NCBI GenBank assembly: GCA_005239435.1 | Contig: SZNP01000001.1 | Span: forward strand, 186,001 to 250,000 | Length of the DNA stretch: 64,000 bases | DNA from: Halorussus salinisoli | GTDB taxonomy: Archaea; Halobacteriota; Halobacteria; Halobacteriales; Haladaptataceae | Direction of reading: 5' to 3' | Position numbers and translations under genes: made by a program | The notes under the pieces: generated by a model | Told to the model about the DNA's origin: nothing | Database searches by the model: none | Seen by the model: only the letters and a program-made list of their open reading frames with translations | Shown here: positions 40,904 through 49,662 of the stretch, in pieces | Position numbering within the stretch: the stretch's first letter is position 1 | Layout: each line of letters opens with the position of its first letter

Positions 40904-43186
40904 CTACCGCCGACCGCCGAGCGTCACGAGCCAGAGACCGCCGAGTCCGATCAAGTACGCCACCGAAATCGGGATGGCGAGGAGGAACATCGTGTAGAGG
41001 CTCCCGGGCGTGGCCAGCCCTGCGACCGCGAACACCGCGATGGTAACTTCGCGCCAGCGGTCTTTCATCGCGTCGAACGAGACGATACCGCCGCGCTCGA
41101 ACAGCCACATCGTCAGGGGTATGTCGGCCAACAGGCCAATTCCGGCAGTGGTGAAGAACACCAGCCAGAAGAAGTTGCTGACGCGGTAGGAGATTATCAT
41201 CTCGGCCCGAACCGCGTCGGCGACCAGCCACGAGATGACGGTCGGCGCGACGACGGTGTAGCCGAGGGCGCTCCCGGCGACCAGACCGACCGCGATGGTG
41301 CCCGACCAGAGACCGAACACGTTGCGGCTACCCGACGCGAGTCCGCGCTCCTTCATCGCGGGCCACGCGTAGTAGAGCACGAGCGGCAGGACCGCCACGG
41401 CCCCCAGCAGGGTCGCGATCTTGACCTCGAACACCAGCGCCTCGACCGGGTGGAGCGTCACGATGTTCAGCACGGTCTCGCCCGACCCCATCTCGGGCCT
41501 GACCTCGGCCGGAAGCCGCGAGAGGAAGTCCTCGCGGATCTTGCCGATGCCGCCGCGGTAGAGGAACGTGAACACGCTAGCGAGGACCGCCATGAACACC
41601 GCCACGATGCGGAACATCTTGGACGTGAGACTCTCGAAGATGAACCGGAGGTCGTAGAACCACCCGCCGATGTCGTCCTCGGTGGTCTCGTCCTCGGTGA
41701 AGGCGTCGGCCATGCCCGCGGCCGTGCTTTCGAGGACGTTACCCGAGGACTCGGGTTCGTCGGGTTGGCGGGGGAAGGTCGCCTCGTTCAGGTCCTCGTC
41801 GTCTTCGCCGGCCTCGGCCGCCGCCTCTGCTCCGGCGGCCCCCGCGGTCTCGGCGGCGTCCCCTTCGGCCTCCTCGTCGTCCTCGGGGTTGAGCTCGTCG
41901 TAGCGGTCGAGGATGGCCTGGGCCTTCTCGGGATCGTCGGCGTCCATCGCCTCGCGGGCGTAGCCGACCGCGTCCTCCTCGCTCATGTCGGCGAAGATTT
42001 CGGGTGGGGCCGCCCGGACCGCCCCGGCGTCGAGGGTCCCGAGGTCGATGTCGGCGGGAGCGCCCGCCGAGGGTACGCCGACGCCACCCGCGGCCATCGC
42101 GGCACTCGCGGCCTCGTTGAGCGCCTGCGTGAGGTAGTAGAGGAACACGGCGACGAACGCGACCAGTGCGACCGCCCCGGACGCGACGAGGACGGCCTCT
42201 GCACGCGGGAGACCGAGCGCCTCACCGACCGCCGGAAGTGCGTACTTCGCGGGAAGTTCCGCGTTCACGGACGCGACGCCGACGCGCGTGAAGAAGGTCC
42301 TGACGAGCAGGAACGCCAGCACGGGGACGCCGAGCATCCGTATCCAGTTGTCTCGGACCACTCCGGCGAAACTGAGTCGCTCGCTCCCGCGCTTGAGCGT
42401 CACGACGATTTTCGTGAGGTAGAGACTGAAGCCGTACAGCAGGATGAGCGGCGTCGCCCACATGATCTGGGTGAACGGGTCGGGCGGCGAGGCGACGGCC
42501 CCGAAGAGGAAGATACCCATGACGGCGTAGCGCCACTTGTCGCGGAACGTCTCGTACGGGACGATACCGGTGTAGCCCAGTCCGCTCATCACCAGTGGGA
42601 GTTCCGCGGCCAGTCCGAACGACAGCGAGAGGAACGCGATGAACTCGGTCCACTTCACGATGGAGTAGCGCGTCTCGAAGCCCGCGGTGATGGCGTTGTT
42701 GGCGAGGAACTTGAACATCAGCGGGAAGAACACGCCGTAACCGTACAGCATGCCGCCGACGAACAGTCCGAGCGCGAGCAGGACGAGAACGGCGATTTTC
42801 CACCGAGCGATGGGGGCACCCGGATACCACGACTGCTGGCGGAGCGAGTCCCGAGAGTAGTAGAGCAGTACCGGGAGTGCGATGATGATGCCCGCGACGG
42901 CACCGATCTTCGCCTGCAAGAGGATGACGTCGAACGGGGTCACGGCGATGATGGTGACCGACTCGGCCAGCGACGGCGGCATCTGGGCCTTGGTGACGCT
43001 CTTGAGGAACGGCCACCCGACGGAGCGAAGCGCGTAGAACGAGGCGACGAAGCCGACGAGGAAGACGACGAAGACCTTCTGGAGGTGGTCTTGCGCCGTC
43101 GAGAGCATCGCACCGACGGTTTCGCGGCCGCTGTTGACGGTGCGGGCGGTGTCCTCGTCTACGATACTACTTCCAGTCCCAGACAT
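40904..43186 (-). CDS. tatC2: Sec-independent translocase TatC2 (tandem TatC fusion)
   Basis: The 760-residue protein contains two TatC domains in tandem, the haloarchaeal TatCt arrangement. The first half carries VGFVASFYALRSVGWPFL ... LLYYSRDSLRQQSWYPGAP. A long Ala/Glu/Asp-rich linker follows at about residues 400-480 (EEAEGDAAETAGAAGAEAAA), then a second six-helix domain (FLYRGGIGKIREDFLSRLP ... MFLLAIPISVAYLIG). TatC recognises twin-arginine signals, used for most export in haloarchaea. It is divergent from tatC1. Confidence 0.93.
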   Translation of the reverse strand: MSGTGSSIVDEDTARTVNSGRETVGAMLSTAQDHLQKVFVVFLVGFVASFYALRSVGWPFLKSVTKAQMPPSLAESVTIIAVTPFDVILLQAKIGAVAGIIIALPVLLYYSRDSLRQQSWYPGAPIARWKIAVLVLLALGLFVGGMLYGYGVFFPLMFKFLANNAITAGFETRYSIVKWTEFIAFLSLSFGLAAELPLVMSGLGYTGIVPYETFRDKWRYAVMGIFLFGAVASPPDPFTQIMWATPLILLYGFSLYLTKIVVTLKRGSERLSFAGVVRDNWIRMLGVPVLAFLLVRTFFTRVGVASVNAELPAKYALPAVGEALGLPRAEAVLVASGAVALVAFVAVFLYYLTQALNEAASAAMAAGGVGVPSAGAPADIDLGTLDAGAVRAAPPEIFADMSEEDAVGYAREAMDADDPEKAQAILDRYDELNPEDDEEAEGDAAETAGAAGAEAAAEAGEDDEDLNEATFPRQPDEPESSGNVLESTAAGMADAFTEDETTEDDIGGWFYDLRFIFESLTSKMFRIVAVFMAVLASVFTFLYRGGIGKIREDFLSRLPAEVRPEMGSGETVLNIVTLHPVEALVFEVKIATLLGAVAVLPLVLYYAWPAMKERGLASGSRNVFGLWSGTIAVGLVAGSALGYTVVAPTVISWLVADAVRAEMIISYRVSNFFWLVFFTTAGIGLLADIPLTMWLFERGGIVSFDAMKDRWREVTIAVFAVAGLATPGSLYTMFLLAIPISVAYLIGLGGLWLVTLGGRR

Positions 43187-43221
43187 TCTTTGGGAAGGGT
43201 AGCCGTGTCTTAGTTATCAAT

Positions 43222-43243
43222 CTTCTCGTCCTTCCAAGAGAAG
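43222..43243. promoter_or_regulatory. inverted repeat in the tatC2/tatC1 divergent promoter region
   Basis: CTTCTC and GAGAAG are perfect 6-bp arms with a 10-bp spacer, in the 93-bp gap between the two tatC starts. It may coordinate the divergent genes. Confidence 0.3.
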
Positions 43244-43279
43244 AAAGCCTATAATGACAGGACTGCTTAGAGCGACTGA

Positions 43280-44116
43280 ATGGCTGACGAATCGGAGGCG
43301 ACGGCCAGCAATCTCTCGCCCGCGGAGGACCACGGAACCGCGCCGAGAGAGACGGAAACGCTGAACGATCCGGCGTCGAGGCCGGACGAGCCGCTCGAAG
43401 ACGAGGAGATGCCGCTGGCCGACCACATCGAGGAGATGATAAAACGGCTGGCTATCATCATCGCCGTCGCGGGTCTCGTCACCGCCGTCGCGCTCCCGTT
43501 CTCGGAGCGAGTGATCAACTTCCTCTGGTACAGCATCATCCCGTTCGACCAGTTGGGAGAACAGGCGCGCCCTCGGCTCTACCACCCCTTGGCGCTGGTG
43601 CTGACCGAACTGAAGGTCGCTAGCCTCGCCGGAGTCGTCATCGCGCTTCCAGTGTTCGTCTACGAGACGTACCTCTTCATGCGGCCGGGTCTGTACCCGC
43701 ACGAGCGCCGGTACTACCTCGCGGCGGTGCCGACCAGCCTCGTGCTGGCGGTCGTCGGCGTGAGTTTCGCGTTCTTCCTCGTCCTCCCCGCGGTGTTCAC
43801 GTACTTTATCACCTACACCAAGGACGCGGCCGTCCTCGCGTTCGGACTGAGCAAGACGTTCAACCTCATCCTGATGCTGATGGGGTATCTGGCGGTCGTG
43901 TTCCAGATTCCGCTGTTCATCATGCTCGCCATCATGATGGGCCTGACGACCCGTCGATGGCTCGCGGACCGCCGACTCCTGTTCTGGGGCGGGTTCCTCG
44001 GCGTCTCGTTCCTGTTCACGCCGGACCCGACCGGGATGGCACCCATCCTGGTCACGCTGACCATGATCACGCTCTTCGAGTCCACCCTGTTCCTCCTGAA
44101 GTGGACGGGGAACTGA
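43280..44116 (+). CDS. tatC1: Sec-independent translocase TatC1
   Basis: The 278-residue protein is a single-domain TatC. An acidic N-terminus with MPLADHIEEMIKRL comes first, then six helices, including VFVYETYLFMRPGLYPHERRYY and ITYTKDAAVLAFGLSKTFN. It ends LFLLKWTGN. It forms the receptor core with TatA. Together with tatC2 it provides the two-TatC system typical of haloarchaea. Confidence 0.95.
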   Translation: MADESEATASNLSPAEDHGTAPRETETLNDPASRPDEPLEDEEMPLADHIEEMIKRLAIIIAVAGLVTAVALPFSERVINFLWYSIIPFDQLGEQARPRLYHPLALVLTELKVASLAGVVIALPVFVYETYLFMRPGLYPHERRYYLAAVPTSLVLAVVGVSFAFFLVLPAVFTYFITYTKDAAVLAFGLSKTFNLILMLMGYLAVVFQIPLFIMLAIMMGLTTRRWLADRRLLFWGGFLGVSFLFTPDPTGMAPILVTLTMITLFESTLFLLKWTGN

Positions 44117-44337
44117 GGTCCGTTTTCCCGCCTTCCGATGCACAACGACACGTTTCCCTCGGCGTAATCGGCATATAACTAAGGGGCAAGGATACCAAGA
44201 ACAGGTAGCGTTCGCGCCTGCCACATAGCTCGCGTGCCAGCAGCTACAACATCGCAGTTCGCGTGCCAGCAAACTGCCACCCTGGGTGCGAACGCCCATG
44301 CCACTTTCTACGACCCAACTGGCGAGTGACTACCGTC
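44117..44337. repeat. convergent gap with short direct repeats
   Basis: The 12-bp string cgcgtgccagca occurs at 44231-44242 and again at 44260-44271, with a degenerate relative cgcgcctgcca near 44218. The gap lies between the stops of tatC1 and larE and encodes no protein. Its regular spacing hints at a structured RNA or a terminator region. Confidence 0.4.
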
Positions 44338-45222
44338 CTACTCGGCGGTCGGATACTCCGAATCGAACACGTCCTCCACGAGCGGTTCGTCCAGGTCGGT
44401 CGACTCGTCCGTCTCGCCCTCGGGACTGACGCTCCCGGTCTGATACCCCTGAAGGTCGAGCGTCACGTGGTCGAATCCGAGGTCTGTCAGTCGCTCGCGG
44501 GCGGCCGCCGCGAAGTCGGGATTCAGCGCCGCGTCGAGCTCGTCCTCGCCGACTTCGATGCGGGCGAGCCCGTCGTGGTCTCGGACGCGGAACTGCGAGA
44601 ACCCCCACTGGCGGAGCAGCGTCTCGGCCTGCTCGACCCGCGAGAGTTTCTCCTCGGTGACTTCGAGTCCGGTGGGAATCCGCGACGAGAGGCAGGCCAT
44701 CGAGGGCTTGTCGGCCACCGACAGGTCGTAGGCGTCGGCCAGTTCCCGGACTTCCTCCTTGTCGACGTCGTGGGCCAGCAGTGGCGAGTAGGCGTCCAGT
44801 TCCTCGACGGCCTGGAGTCCTGGTCGGTGGCCGCCGTCGGCGTCGCTGGCGTTCGTCCCGTCGCAGACGACCGGGAGACCCAACTCCTCGGCGGCCTCGA
44901 ACATCTTGCCGAGGCGCATCGTCCGGCAGTGGTAACACCGGTCGTCGTCGTTCACCACGAAGTCGGGGTCGTCCAACTCGGAGAACTCCACGATTTCGTG
45001 TCGGACGCCGATTTCGTCGGCGACCCGCTTGGCATCGTCCAGCTCCGCCTCCGGCAGGGTCTCGCTCTTGGCGGTGCAGACCACGGCGTCGTCTCCGAGC
45101 GCGTCGTGGGCCAGCGCCGCGACGACGCTCGAATCCACTCCGCCCGAGAACGCGACGAGCACTCCCTCGCGCTCGGCGAGGTCCTCGCGGACCGCCTGCG
45201 CTTTCTCCTCGATGGTAGCCAT
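44338..45222 (-). CDS. larE: LarE, sulfur transferase of nickel-pincer nucleotide synthesis
   Basis: The 294-residue PP-loop protein has the ATP pyrophosphatase signature SGGVDSS (26-32). Conserved cysteines C96 and C99 lie in DDDRCYHCR, and the sulfur-donor C177 in MACLSSRIP matches the Cys176 of characterised LarE. LarE transfers sulfur to the pyridinium biscarboxylate that becomes the nickel-pincer cofactor. ATG 45222 (MATIEEKAQAV) is the family start. larB is 11 kb away; larC and larA are not in the window. Confidence 0.93.
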   Translation of the reverse strand: MATIEEKAQAVREDLAEREGVLVAFSGGVDSSVVAALAHDALGDDAVVCTAKSETLPEAELDDAKRVADEIGVRHEIVEFSELDDPDFVVNDDDRCYHCRTMRLGKMFEAAEELGLPVVCDGTNASDADGGHRPGLQAVEELDAYSPLLAHDVDKEEVRELADAYDLSVADKPSMACLSSRIPTGLEVTEEKLSRVEQAETLLRQWGFSQFRVRDHDGLARIEVGEDELDAALNPDFAAAARERLTDLGFDHVTLDLQGYQTGSVSPEGETDESTDLDEPLVEDVFDSEYPTAE

Positions 45223-45413
45223 GTCTCGGCGGTTGGAGTCGGCGAGAGAAAAGCGCGTTGAACGCGGCGGCGACTCGTGAAAAAAGAGCCCTTTCGACGC
45301 ACTGAGTAACATCCTGTCCGTGCGCGGCCACGTCCGGCCAAGCCGATCTTGTAGGTGTATCGCTGTCTACAGACGACGAAGCCGAGTGGCTCGGAGTTCG
45401 ACCTCGAGGCGGT

Positions 45414-47033
45414 TCACGCCGGACGACCCATCGTCCAGAGGAACGTCGGAGTCTGGCCGTCGCTCCGTGGCTCGAAGAACTCGGTCACGAGGTCGTCGTA
45501 GAAGGTCAGTCCGGTCGCGCCGAGGTCTCGGTGGGCGTAGGCCGCCAAGTACAACCTTCCGGCGGTCAGCGACGCCTCCAGTTGGGCCGCGCGATAGCCG
45601 CGGTCGCCCAGTCGCTCGACCACCGCGTCGAGGTCGGTCAGGAAGAACGCGCAGAGACCCGCGTCGCCAGCGAGTCGCTGGTCGAGCGCGAGGTGGGCCG
45701 CCTCCCGTCGGAAGTCGCCCTCCCGGAGCAGTTCGAGTTCACCCGCTTCGGGGTGGTACTGGTACGCGCCGGGAGCGACTTCCGCCACGTCGTGGACGAC
45801 GAGGTAGCAGTCGCCGAACTGGAGCGCGGGTCCCTCGGGGTCCCGGAAGTCGGCCGGGAACCCCGAGACGGCGCGGTCCAACACGGTCGATACCTTCCGG
45901 AAGTTGAGGGTCTCGCGGTCGTACTCCCGACACGACCCTCGCCGCCGGACGGTCCGGTGGAGCGGCGTCTTCGCCGCGCGGGCGTCGTCCACGGGGTCTA
46001 ACTCGACTCGCGCTCCGTCGCCCGGCGGCCGAGTCCCCACGCCCGAGTCCTCGGGTCGCTTCTCGCGCCACTCGCGGGCCGCCGCCCCGTCTTCGAGGGC
46101 CGACCCGCGGTAGGCGGCCGGAATCAGGTCGTACTGCTTCTCGCGGCGCGAGAGGGGTTTCGTCGCGGGCGAGAGCGGTTCGACTCCGGGCGCGTCGGGA
46201 ATCGGCTCCTCGGTTCCGATCCCGGTTCCGGTTCTAGTTCCAGTGCCGGTTCCGACCGGGACGAGTTCGAGCGGCGCTTCCCGCTCCACGTCCACGCCGA
46301 GCAAGTCTGCGACCTGCCGGTCGGCGAAGCCAGCCACGACACCTGCCGAGAGGTCGAGCGCGTGCGCGACGCCGAGGAGGTTGGCCAGCACCGTCCCGGA
46401 GTCCCAGAAGGCGTGGCGGTACGTTCGCTCGCGGTACTTCCACGCGTTTCGCCACCACGTCGAGGTGGCGACGACGGTCAGCGGTGCGTCGGCGACTCGC
46501 TCCTCGTCGCCCGTGGCGTCTGCGAGGACTTTCCGGTAGTCGCCCTCCCGAAGCACGTCGAGCGAGAGCGTTCGCGGGTCGAAGTGGTAGACCCCGGCGT
46601 CGAGGTCGGGACGGTCGGCGGTTTCGTCGCCGCCGTCTCGTCGCGCCTGGGGCTCGACGCAGTCGCCGGTGACGAGATAGAGGTCGACGTGGTAGAGCGC
46701 CCCGGTGCAAGCGGCCGCCCGGAAGAGAATCTCACGCTCCCCTCGCCGGATTTTCTTGGTGACGCCCGCTGCGTAGTAACAGAGTTGGGTCAGGTCACCG
46801 AGGTCGGGGGTTCGAGTCTCCCCCGAGTCGGGGTTTCCGCCGGCGATGGCGGCCAACGTGGGACGTTGCGGCGGGCGTACTCGTCTCGGCAGTGCGACTG
46901 TCGGCAACTCCTCGTAGATTTTGTACGGCGTGGGCTTGTTCGAGAAGTCCAGACCGAAGTTCGAGTTCCGGAGTCGTTCCGGGGAGTGTTTCGTCTGCTC
47001 GTGGTACTCGCGGGCGGAGACGCGCTCGGCCAT
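45414..47033 (-). CDS. SagB/ThcOx-family double-domain nitroreductase-like oxidoreductase
   Basis: The 539-residue protein has an N-terminal SagB-like start (YHEQTKHSPERLRNSNFGLD) and LTQLCYYAAGVTKK with one nitroreductase-type domain. A Gly/Thr/Pro-rich linker and a second such domain follow (LHRTVRRRGSCREYDRET ... YRAAQLEASLTAGRLYLAA). SagB/ThcOx enzymes use FMN to oxidise thiazolines, but no partner cyclodehydratase or precursor peptide is visible nearby. ATG 47033 matches. The linker has a Thr/Gly repeat from 'ggttccggttcc'-like DNA. Confidence 0.85.
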   Translation of the reverse strand: MAERVSAREYHEQTKHSPERLRNSNFGLDFSNKPTPYKIYEELPTVALPRRVRPPQRPTLAAIAGGNPDSGETRTPDLGDLTQLCYYAAGVTKKIRRGEREILFRAAACTGALYHVDLYLVTGDCVEPQARRDGGDETADRPDLDAGVYHFDPRTLSLDVLREGDYRKVLADATGDEERVADAPLTVVATSTWWRNAWKYRERTYRHAFWDSGTVLANLLGVAHALDLSAGVVAGFADRQVADLLGVDVEREAPLELVPVGTGTGTRTGTGIGTEEPIPDAPGVEPLSPATKPLSRREKQYDLIPAAYRGSALEDGAAAREWREKRPEDSGVGTRPPGDGARVELDPVDDARAAKTPLHRTVRRRGSCREYDRETLNFRKVSTVLDRAVSGFPADFRDPEGPALQFGDCYLVVHDVAEVAPGAYQYHPEAGELELLREGDFRREAAHLALDQRLAGDAGLCAFFLTDLDAVVERLGDRGYRAAQLEASLTAGRLYLAAYAHRDLGATGLTFYDDLVTEFFEPRSDGQTPTFLWTMGRPA

Positions 47034-47132
47034 GCCATCGAATAACGTGGCTGCGGGCAAAAGTTCCCGGTCGAGACGACCACGTGACCCTCCGCGAATA
47101 TTTTTAAGCACGGGGTCGGTAGTCCACGCCGA

Positions 47133-49103
47133 ATGGAGTTGGAGGCGATACCCGGCGTCGGGTCGAAGACGGCGACGGCGCTCTCGGAACTCGACGACCC
47201 CGAGCGTGCGCTTCGAGAGGGTGACGTGGCCGAAATCGCCAGTGCCCCCGGCATCACGGAGGGCCGAGCGGCAGCAATCGCGCGAGGGGCCATCCGAGAG
47301 CGCCACGACGACCCGGGCGGCTTTCTGGCGACCGACCGCGCCAAGGAACTCTACCGAGACGCGCTCGACCTGCTGAAGGACCGGACGGTCACGAGCTACG
47401 GCGAGAAGCGCCTCGAGATCTTCTATCCGAGCGGGGTCGGCTCTCGCATCGAGGAGGCCCGAGAGTTCGCCGAGCGGGCCACCAACCGCGACTCCGACCC
47501 CGAGGTGTTGGACGCCCTCGCCGACGTGGAACCCCTCGCAGAGCCGCGGGACGTGACGGTCCGAGACCGGTGTCTGGCGACCGCCGACGCCGAGCGATAC
47601 AGCGAGGCCCAGCAGGCGATTCCGGAGTTGAGCGTCGAAGTGGTCGAGGACGCCCGCGACCTCGCGGACCTCGCGCGGGGCTACTCGACCGTGGTCGCGC
47701 TCGACGAGGAGTTCGCTGGCGTGGCAGTAGACGGCGACGTGCGGGTCGAACCCGACGCCCTGGAGCGCCCGGCCGAAATCGTCCCCGAGCGGGTGCTGGC
47801 CTTCTACGCGGCGAACCGCGAGTGCCTGCAGGCCGCCGCGCGGGTCCACCGGGCCGCGGGCATCGACCCGCCGCTGGACATCGACGCGCTCGAATCGACG
47901 CTCGAACGCGTGGACTCCGAGGGAACCGTAGTCGGCGACGACGAGTTGGACCGACTCTCCCGCGCCATCGACGACCTCGACGCCGCGGTCTCGACCGCCG
48001 AGAGCGTGGCCAACGACGAACTCCGGAACGCCATCGAGGAACAGGACGTGACCGTCGAGGGGTCGGACCTGCTCTCGCTGGTCGAACAGGGCGCGGGCGT
48101 CGATTCGCTGCTCTCGCGCGAACTCGCCGACGAACACGCCGAGGCCATCGAGCAGGCTCGCGAAGAACTGATAGACTCGCTGGACCTGGATTCGGGCGAG
48201 GCGGAGGTCGCTCGCCGGGCGTTCCCGGAGGAACCGACCTTCCCGGTCGAGCGCGACGAGGAGGTCGTCTCTCGCCTGCGCGAGGACCTGCAGGCCGCGA
48301 AGGACCGCCGGGCGGCCCGCCGGAAACGCGAACTCGCCGCCGACCTCGCCGACCGCCGGGCCGACGCCGAACGACTGGTCCGGACCGCGCTGGAGTTGGA
48401 CGTGGAGTTGGCCATCGCGCGATTCGCAGAGGACTTCGACTGCGTGATGCCCGAGTTCGCCGACCACGGCTTCGACATCGAGGGCGGACGCTCCCCGCTC
48501 CTCGACGTGGACTTCGAGGACGTGGAACCCGTCGATTACGACGTGTCGGGCGTGGCGCTCCTCTCGGGGGTCAACAGCGGCGGGAAGACATCGACGCTGG
48601 ACCTGGTCGCGCTCGTCACGATTCTGGCCCACATGGGTCTGCCGGTGCCCGCCGAGTCGGTCCGCATCGAGCGATTCGGCGAACTCCACTACCACGCCAA
48701 GACCCAGGGGACCCTCGACGCCGGGGCCTTCGAGTCCACCCTCCGGGAGTTCGCCGGTCTCACGTCGGGCGGGGCCGACCGCCTCGTCCTCGTGGACGAA
48801 CTGGAGAGCATCACCGAACCCGGCGCGAGCGCCAAAATAATCGCGGGCATCCTCGAAGAGTTGCGCGGCAGGGACGTGACCGGCGTGTTCGTCTCTCACC
48901 TCGCCGCCGAGATTCGAGAGATGGCCGATTACGACGTTCCGGTGGACGGCATCGAGGCGAAGGGACTGGAGAACGGCGAACTCGTCGTGAACCGCTCGCC
49001 AGTGAAGAATCACCTCGCGCGCTCGACGCCCGAACTCATCGTGGAGAAGTTGGCGGGCGATTCGGACGGCGAGTTCTACGATAGACTGCTGAACAAGTTC
49101 TAG
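47133..49103 (+). CDS. helix-hairpin-helix MutS-like ATPase
   Basis: The 656-residue protein begins with two HhH motifs (LEAIPGVGSKTATAL, IASAPGITEGRAAAI), DNA-binding elements that canonical MutS lacks. A helical clamp and lever region follow, then the MutS ATPase: Walker A SGVNSGGKTST near residue 480 and Walker B LVLVDELESI near 552. It lacks the mismatch-recognition domain. It is an archaeal MutS-related protein (COG1193-like), perhaps recombination- or structure-related. It is divergent from the SagB-like gene. Confidence 0.88.
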   Translation: MELEAIPGVGSKTATALSELDDPERALREGDVAEIASAPGITEGRAAAIARGAIRERHDDPGGFLATDRAKELYRDALDLLKDRTVTSYGEKRLEIFYPSGVGSRIEEAREFAERATNRDSDPEVLDALADVEPLAEPRDVTVRDRCLATADAERYSEAQQAIPELSVEVVEDARDLADLARGYSTVVALDEEFAGVAVDGDVRVEPDALERPAEIVPERVLAFYAANRECLQAAARVHRAAGIDPPLDIDALESTLERVDSEGTVVGDDELDRLSRAIDDLDAAVSTAESVANDELRNAIEEQDVTVEGSDLLSLVEQGAGVDSLLSRELADEHAEAIEQAREELIDSLDLDSGEAEVARRAFPEEPTFPVERDEEVVSRLREDLQAAKDRRAARRKRELAADLADRRADAERLVRTALELDVELAIARFAEDFDCVMPEFADHGFDIEGGRSPLLDVDFEDVEPVDYDVSGVALLSGVNSGGKTSTLDLVALVTILAHMGLPVPAESVRIERFGELHYHAKTQGTLDAGAFESTLREFAGLTSGGADRLVLVDELESITEPGASAKIIAGILEELRGRDVTGVFVSHLAAEIREMADYDVPVDGIEAKGLENGELVVNRSPVKNHLARSTPELIVEKLAGDSDGEFYDRLLNKF

Positions 49104-49662
49104 AACGTTGTACAAGTGTATTATAGAATTTATATTAATTACTTAAGAAACATTTTTATTGCTCCAGATGGGCTGCGGAAGTGGTCGAGAAGCTAGCTAC
49201 TTCTTGGCCACGGAGTCCCGCACCGCACAGCCACCGCACCCGTACCGCTCCGCACCGGAGCCGTACCGCCCTGCACCGGAACCGTACCGCACCGCAACCA
49301 CGGGCCTCACATCTTCACCCTCCTGCGTTGCTCGCTACGCTGTGCTACTCGTCCACCGTCAGAGGCACGCTCTGCCGAGCCTGCACTCGCTTCGCTCGCG
49401 CAGACACCGGCAGACGAACCGCGTCCGCCGACCAATCACGCCGTCGGCGCGAAGACGCCAGCACGCGCCGGGGCGAAAAAACGAGGCCAGCGCGACGAGT
49501 TCGAACACACTGTCAACCGTAGAGGTCACCCGGTTGATAACGGGAAGCCGGAAGCTGACTCCGACCTAGCCACACCCCCTGAATCGGCCTCGTAGACCTC
49601 TCTTCGCTTGAATATTTTCGTCTGCCGAAAAGTTAAGTAGCTGGGACAGCGAGGTGAAAGTG
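49104..49662. other. 559-bp intergenic region with repeat C
   Basis: An AT-rich stretch follows the MutS-like gene (49105-49165, including ttatagaatttatattaatt), then repeat copy C from about 49190 to 49345. The rest has ordinary composition, with an AT-rich tgaatattttcg near 49610. I could not see haloarchaeal origin-recognition boxes despite the adjacent orc gene. Confidence 0.45.
49191..49345 (+). repeat. dispersed intergenic repeat, copy C
   Basis: Starts agctagctacttcttggcca, then cggagtcccgcaccgc and several ccgtaccgc-type units. It ends accgcaaccacgggcctcac and ctcctgcgttgctcgc. The last 17 bases are identical to copy D. It encodes nothing. Confidence 0.6.

Noticed and set aside
46745..46835. 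tRNA-like T-arm (ggggg ttcgagtc tcccc) on the plus strand
   Set aside because: It lies inside the SagB-like gene, where the minus strand encodes conserved residues (SGETRTPDLGDLTQ). The loop and acceptor do not pair as a tRNA, so it is coincidence.
47034..49115. Very long open frame antisense to the MutS-like gene, continuous with the SagB-like gene
   Set aside because: High GC leaves long stop-free antisense frames. The translation has no family features, while the plus strand has clear HhH and MutS motifs.
49104..49662. Possible replication origin next to the orc gene
   Set aside because: An AT-rich stretch is present, but no repeated origin-recognition boxes can be seen, so an origin is not annotated.
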